Source: Clostridia bacterium (lineage in GTDB: Bacteria > Bacillota > Clostridia > Christensenellales > Aristaeellaceae). From it: a DNA stretch of 64,000 nucleotides. The stretch is taken from positions 26,536-90,535 of the forward strand of contig JAFUFB010000020.1 in assembly GCA_017470145.1 (NCBI GenBank). Reading direction: 5' to 3'. The translations under genes and the position numbers were made by a program. Below, in pieces: positions 53,493 to 61,361 of this stretch; the stretch's first letter is position 1; each line of letters begins with the position of its first letter. The notes below the pieces were generated by a model. It was not told the DNA's origin. It ran no database searches and worked only from the letters and a program-made list of their open reading frames with translations.

Positions 53493-53570
53493 GGCATTGG
53501 CACAGTTGGTAGAACGAACTGCCACTTGCGCACTCCCGCCCCGGAGACATCGAAATCCGACGAGATGTAA
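53493..53570 (+). other. tRNA-like relic
   Basis: The first half (GGGGCATTGGCACAGTTGG, then TAGAACGAACTGCC) closely resembles a tRNA 5' half with D-arm, like the downstream tRNA-Ala. The second half has no matching anticodon stem, TTCGAAT T-loop or acceptor strand. It is either a decayed tRNA or a 5'-half fragment copied next to the functional gene. Confidence 0.4.
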
Positions 53571-53597
53571 AATATGGTCGGAAAAGTTACCAAATAA

Positions 53598-53673
53598 GGG
53601 GCTATAGCACAGTTGGTAGCGCGCTACATTCGCATTGTAGAGGTCAGGGGTTCGAATCCCCTTAGCTCCACCA
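53598..53673 (+). tRNA. tRNA-Ala(CGC)
   Basis: A 76-base gene including the CCA end folds into all four arms: acceptor GGGGCTA/TAGCTCC, D-arm GCAC-CAG..-GCGC, anticodon arm CTACA-TTCGCAT-TGTAG with anticodon CGC, and T-arm AGGGGTTCGAATCCCCT. It reads GCG codons as alanine. It has its own promoter and terminator. Confidence 0.93.
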
Positions 53674-53677
53674 CCCA

Positions 53678-53709
53678 CCCTCGGAGGCTGAAAAGCTTCC
53701 GAGGGTTTT
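53678..53709 (+). terminator. Terminator after tRNA-Ala
   Basis: CCCTCGGAGGC pairs with GCTTCCGAGGG across a 6-base loop, followed by TTTTCTCAT. It lies 4 bases after the CCA end. Confidence 0.85.
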
Positions 53710-53765
53710 CTCATAATTGATTAAAATAAAGAAGAGTGCGTCTTCTTTTATGGTGAAGAGGCACT

Positions 53766-54134
53766 TCATTTTCCAATTTCAAGTATAGCTTTCAGGATAT
53801 CCCACAGATCCTCGGCGGAAAGATCCCCGCTGTCCACCAACTGATTGACCAGCAAAGAAGCCTTTCCCTTGAACACATGGTTCAGAAGCTTATGAGTTTC
53901 CTCGGCGGAAGCCTCTTCTCTGGTAATCAGAGGAGTATATTTCTTCGCCCGCCCACTATCATCCATGCTGACAGCGCCTTTTTCGGTCATTCTTTTCAGC
54001 AGGGTAATAACCGTCTGTCGCGTCCAGCCTGTAGCCGGTTCCAACGCTGCCGTTATCTCCCCCATGGTCTGCGGGGCATGATCCCATAAGCATTCCATGA
54101 TCTTCCATTCCGCTTCCGTTACCTGTACAGCCAC
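53766..54134 (-). CDS. BlaI/MecI/CopY-family repressor
   Basis: The 122-residue product has the winged-helix domain VTEAEWKIMECLWDHAPQTM, then GWTRQTVITLLKRMTEKGAV, and the C-terminal dimerisation part with LLNHVFKGKASLLVNQL. It binds a dyad as a dimer. No BlaR sensor or beta-lactamase is beside it. The closest possible target is the TnpV gene upstream, whose promoter carries a related dyad. Confidence 0.92.
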   Translation of the reverse strand: MAVQVTEAEWKIMECLWDHAPQTMGEITAALEPATGWTRQTVITLLKRMTEKGAVSMDDSGRAKKYTPLITREEASAEETHKLLNHVFKGKASLLVNQLVDSGDLSAEDLWDILKAILEIGK

Positions 54135-54165
54135 CTGTCATCACCTCTGATACGGAGTCGACGTA

Positions 54166-54207
54166 TGTCTACGTAAGACAGTATCACGCCTTCCCAATAT
54201 GTGTCAA
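54166..54207 (-). promoter_or_regulatory. Promoter and dyad of the BlaI-type repressor gene
   Basis: On the minus strand TTGACA (54202-54207) and GATACT (54180-54185) are 16 bases apart. The dyad TGTCTTACGTAGACA (54166-54180) touches the -10 element, which fits autorepression. Confidence 0.6.
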
Positions 54208-54237
54208 GAGGGGAACAACGGTCAATATTGATTCCAG

Positions 54238-54273
54238 TAAAAGCCCTCGCCGGTTTGGGTTCCGGCGAGGGCT
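54238..54273 (-). terminator. Terminator of the TnpV gene
   Basis: AGCCCTCGCCGG pairs with CCGGCGAGGGCT around an 8-base loop and is followed on the minus strand by TTTTACTGG. It lies 9 bases past the TnpV stop. Confidence 0.8.
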
Positions 54274-54282
54274 GTGTTTGTT

Positions 54283-54654
54283 TCAGGCGTATACAAGTTC
54301 TTTGAGCAAAATTTCTTCGGCAGCAGCATGCAGCGAGTTCATTTTGCGTACCCAAGCCATCTGTTCTTTGGCCTTCAGCTCTTCAGTTACCCCTTCAGCC
54401 ACGGCCATTTCTCGAATCATCTGCTCCATTCGTCTGCTGCAGGTTGCGTCAATCTCCTGCAAATGTTCCATCAGCTTTCCGCTCAGGAGGAGTCTCGTAT
54501 ACAGTCCCTGACGGCTTTCTTCCAGATACTTGCGGCGCATCATTCCGTATTTTCCCAATGGCTTCCTCTCCAGCTCAGTCAAGCCCATATTCGGGAGCAG
54601 GTAGTCTCCACATTGAGTGTATGTGCCGCCATTCTGTTCAAAAAGCGATTTCAT
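54283..54654 (-). CDS. TnpV family transposon protein
   Basis: The 123-residue product (MKSLFEQNGGTYTQCGDYLL, LGKYGMMRRKYLEESRQGLY, WVRKMNSLHAAAEEILL) matches TnpV, a small protein carried by Clostridial transposons and integrative elements. Its role in transposition is unclear. No transposase or integrase lies in the window, so it marks a partial or domesticated element. GAAGGAGGGCAGCAC precedes the ATG. Confidence 0.88.
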   Translation of the reverse strand: MKSLFEQNGGTYTQCGDYLLPNMGLTELERKPLGKYGMMRRKYLEESRQGLYTRLLLSGKLMEHLQEIDATCSRRMEQMIREMAVAEGVTEELKAKEQMAWVRKMNSLHAAAEEILLKELVYA

Positions 54655-54691
54655 GTGCTGCCCTCCTTCATGCTTTTTCGTTGTTTAGAAT

Positions 54692-54743
54692 TGTAGACAA
54701 CTGTCTACATTGATATAATAGACTATTTCTCTCTGATTGTCAA
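54692..54743 (-). promoter_or_regulatory. Promoter and perfect palindrome of the TnpV gene
   Basis: On the minus strand TTGACA (54738-54743) and TATTAT (54715-54720) are 17 bases apart. The palindrome TGTAGACAACTGTCTACA (54692-54709) lies 5 bases downstream of the -10 element, where a bound repressor would block initiation. Its half-site resembles the dyad at the neighbouring BlaI-type gene. Confidence 0.65.
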
Positions 54744-54807
54744 TCTTTTTCGTTTCAAATCATTCTGATCTTGCCAAATGTTTCTTGTCCAAACCTTCTG
54801 ATCGATT

Positions 54808-55806
54808 TTATGATCCCTGTCCGATCCCCACGTAGGGAATCCCATGGGTCAGGCATTCCGCCGCGTTCTCGATATCTTCCCAGTCCGGCGATTCTCCTTC
54901 CCGAGCGCAGCATTCCAGCTCATCCACGATGTTTTCGATCAGCACCATATCGATGAACAGCGGCAGTTTTTCCAGCATTTCTTCCGGAAGGTCCGTTTCG
55001 GTTTTGTAGCCCTGCAATTGAAGATCAAAGCACTGCCGCATCAGTGCAAAGCGTTTGCCCGGTTCGGTTTCATGCCGTGTCCAGCCTTCGTTGTGAAGCC
55101 AGAGATTGGCCAGGTCGAACATATACCAGCAGTTCATGCAGTTGTCAAAATCGAACACCGTGATCGCGCCCGTCTCCATGTCGATATGGTAGTTGCCGTC
55201 GCTGAAATCAAAGTGAATCAGGCCGTAGCAGCCATTGTCCTGCGGAAGCGCACGGAACGACTCCAGACGCTTGGCGACAGCTGTTTTCAGTTCGCCGTAT
55301 TCGTCCGGGATCAGGCGGTCCAGGTATTCCATGTTGTACTTATCAAAGTAGTCCGGGCGGCGATGGACAGGCGCATACGCCTTGGACAGCCTGTGGATCG
55401 CGCCCAGGGCCTTGCCGGTGTTATAGAAGTATTCGCTCAGCGGCGCGCCTTCCCGGTAACGGTAGCCGTTATCCGCAAGCAGCATTCCTTTGGCGTAGGC
55501 AAACAGACTGATATACATTGCTTTGCCGTCTGCTTCCACGCGCTCCACCAGCTTGCCCTGAATGGATGGGATCACATCTGACACGGGCGCGCCGTTCTCA
55601 GCCAGAAAGCGGACAAACTCCGTTTCCGCGAGATAATCTTCTTCGCTTCGGTCTCCGAGGGCGGAGATGCGAAGAACATACTGTTTTTTCCCGTTCCGGC
55701 TGACAGTCACGATCCGGTTCCGTCCGCCCTCATGGCTGGATATTGTAGTGAATGTACAGTCTTCAAGGGCAAAAAGATGCTTCGCTTTTTCAAGAATACG
55801 ATTCAA
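54808..55806 (-). CDS. APH-family phosphotransferase
   Basis: The 332-residue product starts at a TTG that immediately follows the deaminase stop. It has the aminoglycoside-phosphotransferase/choline-kinase fold: ENGAPVSDVIPS, the catalytic HFDFSDGNYHID and the Mg-binding VFDFDNCMNCW. It phosphorylates a hydroxyl of a small molecule; the substrate is unknown. Homologues include homoserine- and antibiotic kinases. It is the last gene of the ten-gene unit. Confidence 0.87.
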   Translation of the reverse strand: MNRILEKAKHLFALEDCTFTTISSHEGGRNRIVTVSRNGKKQYVLRISALGDRSEEDYLAETEFVRFLAENGAPVSDVIPSIQGKLVERVEADGKAMYISLFAYAKGMLLADNGYRYREGAPLSEYFYNTGKALGAIHRLSKAYAPVHRRPDYFDKYNMEYLDRLIPDEYGELKTAVAKRLESFRALPQDNGCYGLIHFDFSDGNYHIDMETGAITVFDFDNCMNCWYMFDLANLWLHNEGWTRHETEPGKRFALMRQCFDLQLQGYKTETDLPEEMLEKLPLFIDMVLIENIVDELECCAREGESPDWEDIENAAECLTHGIPYVGIGQGS

Positions 55807-56346
55807 TCACACACCTCCCGCGTGATCTTTTCTCTGCTTCTTTTTCACTTCGTCCATTTCCGCGATGAGCTCCGCAAGTGGATGGTATTCGCCGCCCCAC
55901 CATTCAAACACGTGCATCCCTTCCTCTTCGAGCACGGATTCCGTGAGCGTCATTTGGATACCCAACTGCCTGAGCAGCCCTTCGCGATCCACCGCCTGAT
56001 AATCAAAGGGCAGCAGCTTGCAGAATTCCCTATAAGAGACACCGCACACGATCTGATGTACGCCAAGGGACGCGATGGCGGCCAGACACCGTTCGCAGGG
56101 AGCGCAGCTAGTATATACGACCGCTTGTCCCAGGATTTCATCGGAATACTTGTTGGCACATTTGTGTACCAGATTGAATTCCGCATGCCCGAAGATTCCG
56201 TGGGCGTAGTCTGCCGTATTCTCTGCTTCCTCCAGGATTTCCCCGTTATGCACGAGCACCGCGCCAAAGGAGTCATAGCCCTTTTTCCCGGCGCTGATCG
56301 CCAGTTCGTAGCAGCGTTTCATATACTTCACATGATTGTCATCCAC
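55807..56346 (-). CDS. Cytidine/deoxycytidylate deaminase-family zinc enzyme
   Basis: The start is GTG 56346 with AGGAGG 8 bases upstream; the first plausible ATG in frame is 27 bases further on. The 179-residue product has the zinc ligand and proton donor in FGHAEFNLVHK and the PCxxC motif in YTSCAPCERCLAAI. Members deaminate nucleosides, guanine or tRNA adenosine. The long C-terminal tail after the core is unusual. Confidence 0.9.
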   Translation of the reverse strand: MDDNHVKYMKRCYELAISAGKKGYDSFGAVLVHNGEILEEAENTADYAHGIFGHAEFNLVHKCANKYSDEILGQAVVYTSCAPCERCLAAIASLGVHQIVCGVSYREFCKLLPFDYQAVDREGLLRQLGIQMTLTESVLEEEGMHVFEWWGGEYHPLAELIAEMDEVKKKQRKDHAGGV

Positions 56347-56369
56347 AGGTATTTCCTCCTGACAAGATA

Positions 56370-57242
56370 TTACTTCTTCGCCATATACGCGTACAGCGTG
56401 ACCCACTTGTTCTCTTCCCCGACGTTCCCAGCCTTGAATGCCGGTACGCTCTTGGACGCTGTCAGCACATATCTGCCGTTCTCCAGCCTGTGCTGATTCA
56501 GCACGCTGTACCCGGCCTGCATGGCTTCCGACTCCGGCGCGCACCCCAAAACCCGCAGGGCGTAAAGGATCTGATGCGCGCCGATCTTGATGGGATCAGG
56601 CGGATAGAACGTGCCCAGCATCACGTCCACCATGGGCGTTTGCATATCGTCCGTCCGGTAGAAAATGTTTCGTTTTGTGAAATAATGCTTCAACGCCTCT
56701 TCGCATGGCACCCTGTACCCCTGCAAATGCAGCTCGGCGGCCAGCAGCAGGTATTCCACCGTCAGCCGCGCGCAGCTCTTATGGGGCTTTCTGGGATCAT
56801 TGATCTTTTTGTTGGTGCTGATGCAGCCGAAGCCGCCATCCTCCTTGATCAGGCCGAGCACGGTGTCGATTTCGTTTTTCACGATGTCTTCCTGACCGTA
56901 GCCCAGCTTCACCAGGTTCCGGAGTAAAAGAGGCTCCCCGCACAACATTTTGAAGCCGGTGCTTTCGATGAGCGCAAATACCTCGCTGTCGATGTCCCCT
57001 CCGATATCGGCCTGGGTCAAACCCCATTCCGCAAAGCCCAGGATGGCGTCATACTTTGCCCAGGGCTTGTCCGTCCTGAGCTTTTTCAGCCCGCGCTCGT
57101 ATACTTTGCTGTGCAGCAGCATTTTCTTACACGCCACAACGCGCTCATCATCTTCCGGCAGCTTTTCGTATTCCTTCAGCGTCCGAAGCCGCACTTCCGG
57201 GTTTTCTTCCTCCAGAAGCCATGCCAGAATCGGATGACCCAT
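56370..57242 (-). CDS. Helical-repeat protein, prenyltransferase/toroid-like
   Basis: The product (290 residues) starts MGHPILAWLLEEENPEVRLR after GGGAGGAGAAGC; an ATG at 57386 overlaps the methyltransferase gene. The repeated helices (LRNLVKLGYGQED, EYLLLAAELHLQGY, QILYALRVLGCAPE) and the QW-like GGFGCISTNKK suggest an alpha/alpha-toroid of the prenyltransferase/squalene-cyclase type. No DDxx or QW metal-binding box is clear, so catalytic function is doubtful. Confidence 0.7.
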   Translation of the reverse strand: MGHPILAWLLEEENPEVRLRTLKEYEKLPEDDERVVACKKMLLHSKVYERGLKKLRTDKPWAKYDAILGFAEWGLTQADIGGDIDSEVFALIESTGFKMLCGEPLLLRNLVKLGYGQEDIVKNEIDTVLGLIKEDGGFGCISTNKKINDPRKPHKSCARLTVEYLLLAAELHLQGYRVPCEEALKHYFTKRNIFYRTDDMQTPMVDVMLGTFYPPDPIKIGAHQILYALRVLGCAPESEAMQAGYSVLNQHRLENGRYVLTASKSVPAFKAGNVGEENKWVTLYAYMAKK

Positions 57243-57259
57243 GCTTCTTCTCCTCCCGG

Positions 57260-58060
57260 TTAACCGTTTTTCCGCCCCTGAATGATCATGGAAAGGGGAA
57301 AGCCGCTGTGATCCAGCGCTTCGAAGCCGCCGCTGATATCGTGGTCGAACTCCTGAAGGCCGGTCACGATGATCCCATTTCCACACATGCCGGAAATGAT
57401 TTCCGACATCGGATGGGTATAATCCGTAAAGGTCTTTGAGCGATACCGCTTCTGCGTCATGTAGTACATGCCTTCATTACCTGTCCATTCATGCTCAAAG
57501 TAGGAATAAGGACACGCCGTCCTGTGATTCGGGTCGAACACTTCTTCGCCCTCCGTGGCGAGCATGTTCGTGCAGGGATGCTGTTCGTTGATCACGATGG
57601 CTGCCCCGGGCTTCATGCATTTTGCGACGACCGCGAAAAAGCGGTTCAGATCGTCAAACCAGCAAAGGGCCCCGATGGTGATGATGACCAAATCAAACTG
57701 TTCCCGTTGGCGGTCATCGATGTCATAGATATTCACCGCTTCAAACGTGCAGGGCAAACCCAGTTCTCTGGCCTTTTCGTTGGCGAACGCCACCTGGTTC
57801 TCGGCGATGTCAAAGCCGACACCTCTTTGGGCACTGCCGCTTTTAACCAGAGAGAGCAGTTCCCGCCCGTTGTTGCAGCAGAACTGGCCGATCACCGCTC
57901 CTTCTGTGTGAATCCCTCTCAGAACACTTCTTGTCTCTTCGTTGAAGAAGGGATAGTCCTCCGTCCGGACGCGCTCTGTGATATCAGCGCCCCAGGAAGC
58001 GTCCCTGTTCTCAAACGCTTCTTCCCATGCGGCTTTGTTTCCTTCGATATACTTTTCCAT
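57260..58060 (-). CDS. Class I SAM-dependent methyltransferase
   Basis: The product (266 residues) starts MEKYIEGNKAAWEEAFENRD after GGGAGGCACC. The SAM-binding region is VIGQFCCNNGRELLSL, a glycine-poor variant of motif I, followed by GVGFDIAENQVAFA. LVIITIGALCWFDDL is motif IV-like. Substrate unknown. It lies between the other methyltransferase and the toroid-like gene, with gaps of 11 and 17 bases. Confidence 0.88.
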   Translation of the reverse strand: MEKYIEGNKAAWEEAFENRDASWGADITERVRTEDYPFFNEETRSVLRGIHTEGAVIGQFCCNNGRELLSLVKSGSAQRGVGFDIAENQVAFANEKARELGLPCTFEAVNIYDIDDRQREQFDLVIITIGALCWFDDLNRFFAVVAKCMKPGAAIVINEQHPCTNMLATEGEEVFDPNHRTACPYSYFEHEWTGNEGMYYMTQKRYRSKTFTDYTHPMSEIISGMCGNGIIVTGLQEFDHDISGGFEALDHSGFPLSMIIQGRKNG

Positions 58061-58071
58061 GGTGCCTCCCA

Positions 58072-58788
58072 TCACTTCTTTCTGACATAAATCAGGACAA
58101 AGTTCAGGACCCTGTCCAGTCCTTTTTGCAAAAAATCCTTGTCGCGGATGCCGTATTCGTGCCCCGAATCAAACCACTCCTGCCAGGCGATGTCAAAGCA
58201 TTCCGCTTCCTTCACGGTGATCTCGCATGTTCTGCCGCATTCGTTTTTCAGGAGTTCTTCCCACCAGGCCACCGTTTTGAACAGCTGCGCGTCATCCCCA
58301 TCGGCCCACGTTTCAAACAGCTGCTTCAAGTCACCCTCTGGCTGTTCCTTTAATCCCGGAACAGCGATCATCACATAACCGCCTGATTTGACAAACGGCA
58401 GGATCTTTTCGGCAAATACGCCTTCCCTGCAGCCGAAGTAATGATAGGCGTCAACGCTGACAATCGCGTCAAAGTATTCATGGGCAAAAGGCATATCCAT
58501 GGCATCGCCGTGGATTGGAATGACCCGGTCCTCCAGATGGCTGTCACGAATCCTCCGGTAGTTTTCCGTTGCGGGAATCCACAGATCATAGGCGTACACA
58601 GTATCCGCGTCTGTTTCATGGGCTAGAAAAATGGAGGTCAGGGCATAGCCGCACCCCAAATCCAGCGTCCGGTGAAACAGAACATCCGACGGCCTCCTGC
58701 GGATCAGTTCATCCAGCAGGCGAAATGAATTCGGGCCCATCAGGTAATCTTTTGTGAAGTATTGCCGGTATTTCTCAATATTGCTCAT
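58072..58788 (-). CDS. Class I SAM-dependent methyltransferase
   Basis: The 238-residue product has motif I TLDLGCGYALTSIFLA, an acidic YAYDLWIPATENY and IVSVDAYHYFG as motif IV. The C-terminus (GIRDKDFLQKGLDRVLNFVL) is long. Small-molecule methyltransferases of this sort are common in resistance-like clusters; substrate unknown. The fusion gene ends 15 bases upstream. Confidence 0.9.
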   Translation of the reverse strand: MSNIEKYRQYFTKDYLMGPNSFRLLDELIRRRPSDVLFHRTLDLGCGYALTSIFLAHETDADTVYAYDLWIPATENYRRIRDSHLEDRVIPIHGDAMDMPFAHEYFDAIVSVDAYHYFGCREGVFAEKILPFVKSGGYVMIAVPGLKEQPEGDLKQLFETWADGDDAQLFKTVAWWEELLKNECGRTCEITVKEAECFDIAWQEWFDSGHEYGIRDKDFLQKGLDRVLNFVLIYVRKK

Positions 58789-58803
58789 TTCGGTTTTTTC
58801 CTT

Positions 58804-60309
58804 TTATTTCACTTTGCTGTCAGCCAGCCATTCAATGCCGGATTCTTTCTGATCGACACCGGGATTCTGATTCGTCATCACCACCGCAGCCTGATTTGTT
58901 CTAAAGTTCATTTTCATCACGCATTGCCCGTTTTCTCCCCAACCTTGTGACATCAGCGTGTCATTCCCATCTATCAACAGTCCAAGACCCACCCATGGGA
59001 AACGATCCACAGGTCTTACCATTTCCTGTGCCGTCTTTTGCTGTAAAAGGGTGCTTTCGCCTTGAAGCGCCTTAATAAACTCCTTTGCAAGCGTCAAAAG
59101 CTCTTTCGGCGTGCTCCACAGCCCGGATGCCGCCAGATCGGGAACCAAAGGGAATCTTCCCGGAATGGGCAGTCCTCTGTCGTCATACCCTGTTGCCATC
59201 CTGTTTTCAAAATGGGCGATCCTGTCGACGGATGCGAAAAATGTATTCTCCATGCGCAGCGGATCAAAAACCAACTCCTGCGCAATGCCATCAAAGCCTT
59301 GGCCCATGACCTCCTCCAGCATCAGCTGCAAAACGCAGTAACCAGCGTCCGAGTATTCAAAGGCCGTCCCCTGCGGTTTTTCCGCCCGTGCCGGTCGATT
59401 GTTATACGCCGTTTTCCCTTTCAAAATATCCGTCAGGCTGATTTCAGGGTCACCGCGGCGAAGACCGAAGAAGCCCTCCTCTCCATCCTGAATCCCGGCA
59501 GTATGACACAGAAGAGCTCGGACCGGCGCACCGCTTTCTTTTCCTTCCGGCGTGAGCAGCTTCCACCGCCGCAGGAAATCGTTGACAGGCTTGTCTATAT
59601 CAATCATTTTTTGCTCGTGCAGCTTCATCACGCATATTGCGGTCACAAACTTTGAAATAGAGCACGCCGGGAAGATGGTGTTTTCATCCACCTTGATGTG
59701 CTTTTCCCGATCCGCAGCGCCGTAATACTCCGCAGATTCCCCTCCCGCCGCGTTCGTCCATGCGCAGCCGATCCCCGGAAAACGCTCCATGATCCTCCGT
59801 TTCTCCCATTCTTCTCGGGGGATGGCAAAAGCATAGGAAATCATGTTTTTCGGATCGGGGTATTCCTTCACCTTTCTCATGCCGTTTGCCATCGCGGTGC
59901 GCCAGGAACCTTCGTTGGTGTACTTCATGTAGGAATACAGCGCGTCATATTTTGTGTTCAGGAACGCCCAGTCCCGCACGGCCCGGGCCGCTTCCTTGGC
60001 ATAGCCCCGCCGCCAGTATTTCTTGTGGATGTGGTACCCGATCTCCGGCAGCGTTTCCCCGTCGATGACTTGCAGCGTCAGCCCGCAGTCGCCGATGAAT
60101 TCCCCTATTTCCTTCAACACCACCGCCCACAGGCCGAAGCCGTATTGGGCGTAGTTTTCCAGATTCCATTCGATCCAGCGCCGGGTGCGATCTGCGTCGA
60201 AGGGCGCGGGATAGTGCCGCATGGTTTCCGGGTCGGAGAGGATCTCATAGAATGCGTCAAAATCATTGAGCGTATATTCCCTCAGGAGCAGGCGTTCGGT
60301 TTCAATCAT
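58804..60309 (-). CDS. GNAT acetyltransferase fused to a serine beta-lactamase-like hydrolase
   Basis: The start is ATG 60309 (AAGGAGAAAGCACGC upstream). Residues about 1-175 are a GNAT of the RimJ/RimL type (IETERLLLREYTLNDFDAFY, IGYHIHKKYWRRGYAKEAAR). After a short linker (EEWEKRRIMERFPG) comes a class C beta-lactamase/D-Ala-D-Ala peptidase fold with SISK (active Ser), LLCHTAGIQDG and YSDAGY. The second motif reads YSD in place of YxN. Such fusions are unusual; the two enzymes could act on one substrate. Confidence 0.9.
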   Translation of the reverse strand: MIETERLLLREYTLNDFDAFYEILSDPETMRHYPAPFDADRTRRWIEWNLENYAQYGFGLWAVVLKEIGEFIGDCGLTLQVIDGETLPEIGYHIHKKYWRRGYAKEAARAVRDWAFLNTKYDALYSYMKYTNEGSWRTAMANGMRKVKEYPDPKNMISYAFAIPREEWEKRRIMERFPGIGCAWTNAAGGESAEYYGAADREKHIKVDENTIFPACSISKFVTAICVMKLHEQKMIDIDKPVNDFLRRWKLLTPEGKESGAPVRALLCHTAGIQDGEEGFFGLRRGDPEISLTDILKGKTAYNNRPARAEKPQGTAFEYSDAGYCVLQLMLEEVMGQGFDGIAQELVFDPLRMENTFFASVDRIAHFENRMATGYDDRGLPIPGRFPLVPDLAASGLWSTPKELLTLAKEFIKALQGESTLLQQKTAQEMVRPVDRFPWVGLGLLIDGNDTLMSQGWGENGQCVMKMNFRTNQAAVVMTNQNPGVDQKESGIEWLADSKVK

Positions 60310-60835
60310 GCGTGCTTTCTCCTTGCTCGGCAAACCTGGTGATAAACGCCGTGATCGCTTCCGCCGTCTCAGGAGGCGTCTGGTTTTCGGTGTTCATAAA
60401 CAGCTGATACTTGCCCCGGTTCCTACCGATCCATTGATTGTATTCAATGTGCGGGCGGATGGTTTCATCTGTAGTAAAACCCCGTTCCTTTGGCCTGGCC
60501 CGCAGGCGCTTTTCGATCACAGCATCGGGAGCCCACAGCGCGAAATAGTTCGTGGCGGTCAATGCTTCCGGCACGGTGGCTTTCGTGTAATAATCGTGCG
60601 GGGCCATGCAGGAGACAAAGATGAGATGCCGCCCGTCAGCTTTCTTGAACGCTTCCGTTAAAGTATCCGCCCCATACTGGCCTTCACGGTCGGTGCCGGC
60701 ATAATCCCACCAGTTCAGACCCACTTCATCGGAATCGATGCAGGCGTATTTTTCCGGTTCCAGCCTTGCCGCCAGTTCGTCCTTGACAGTGGATTTTCCG
60801 GCCCCGCAGGTACCGGTGATGATAAACAGCTTCAT
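60302..60835 (-). CDS. P-loop small-molecule or nucleotide kinase
   Basis: The 177-residue product has Walker A TGTCGAGKSTVKDEL, an acidic IDSDEVGLNWWD, a Walker B/lid region around LRARPKERGF and a C-terminal helix. It resembles gluconate-kinase or adenylylsulfate-kinase-like P-loop enzymes; substrate unknown. Its stop overlaps the fusion gene start by 8 bases. Confidence 0.87.
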   Translation of the reverse strand: MKLFIITGTCGAGKSTVKDELAARLEPEKYACIDSDEVGLNWWDYAGTDREGQYGADTLTEAFKKADGRHLIFVSCMAPHDYYTKATVPEALTATNYFALWAPDAVIEKRLRARPKERGFTTDETIRPHIEYNQWIGRNRGKYQLFMNTENQTPPETAEAITAFITRFAEQGESTHD

Positions 60836-60842
60836 TCTCCAA

Positions 60843-61073
60843 TCATCTCCTTTTGAATCCTTCCTCTTCCAGTAAGGACAGAACGCGGGCCAGATCCTTC
60901 TCTCTGACTTTCAGTCCCCACATCAAGTCCCTGTGGGGCAGATGAAACATGCTCTGAAAGAACATATCGTCAGAGGGCATCCGCATGGGAATTCGCATCT
61001 CCTTTAGGAATTCCCTGACTCTGTAGGTCGTTTCGGTGTTCCATTTGTATCCAATGTCGATCCATCTGCTCAT
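60843..61073 (-). CDS. Small hypothetical protein
   Basis: The product (76 residues) starts MSRWIDIGYKWNTETTYRVR after CCGGAGGAAGACAGCC. It ends LARVLSLLEEEGFKRR, which resembles the C-terminus of small 'DUF2007-like' signal proteins, but this is not certain. The kinase gene follows after 7 bases. Confidence 0.65.
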   Translation of the reverse strand: MSRWIDIGYKWNTETTYRVREFLKEMRIPMRMPSDDMFFQSMFHLPHRDLMWGLKVREKDLARVLSLLEEEGFKRR

Positions 61074-61101
61074 GGCTGTCTTCCTCCGGTTCAATCAACC
61101 T

Positions 61102-61143
61102 TCGTCCGGCAGCATGAAGCATCGGGGCCATTTCGCCGGACGA
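61102..61143 (-). other. Intercistronic hairpin
   Basis: TCGTCCGGC and GCCGGACGA pair across a 24-base loop between the Cys-rich KTR gene and the small hypothetical gene, the only long gap (93 bases) inside the ten-gene unit. It has no T tract, so it probably stabilises or processes the mRNA. Confidence 0.45.
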
Positions 61144-61166
61144 AAAAAGTGGTCCGGCTCTGCGTC

Positions 61167-61361
61167 TCAGAATTTCTCTGATGCGTCTGGCACTTGCGTG
61201 ATTTCAAGTATTCCTTTTTTGTATGTGGCCACGCACGTATACCTGCATTTCGGGCAGAACAGTGGGAAGCGGATCAGCTCTGTATCCTCCCGGACCAGCG
61301 TGCGGGTCTTCCTGCCGCAGCGGGGACAGAGCAGGAAATTTGCTGTTGGTCGGTTATTCAT
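61167..61361 (-). CDS. Cysteine-rich KTR domain protein
   Basis: The product (64 residues) starts MNNRPTANFLLCPRCGRKTR and continues with VREDTELIRFPLFCPKC, RYTC and VATYKKG. Two CxxC pairs should bind one zinc. The short protein family is common in Clostridial accessory loci and often lies near resistance genes; its role is unknown. Its start overlaps the XRE regulator stop by 8 bases. Confidence 0.88.
   Translation of the reverse strand: MNNRPTANFLLCPRCGRKTRTLVREDTELIRFPLFCPKCRYTCVATYKKGILEITQVPDASEKF

Noticed and set aside
53406-53714. A 102-codon minus frame over the tRNA-Ala
   Set aside because: The translation contains the GIRTPDLYNANVARYQ pattern that is the well-known spurious product of antisense tRNA-Ala; it is not a gene.
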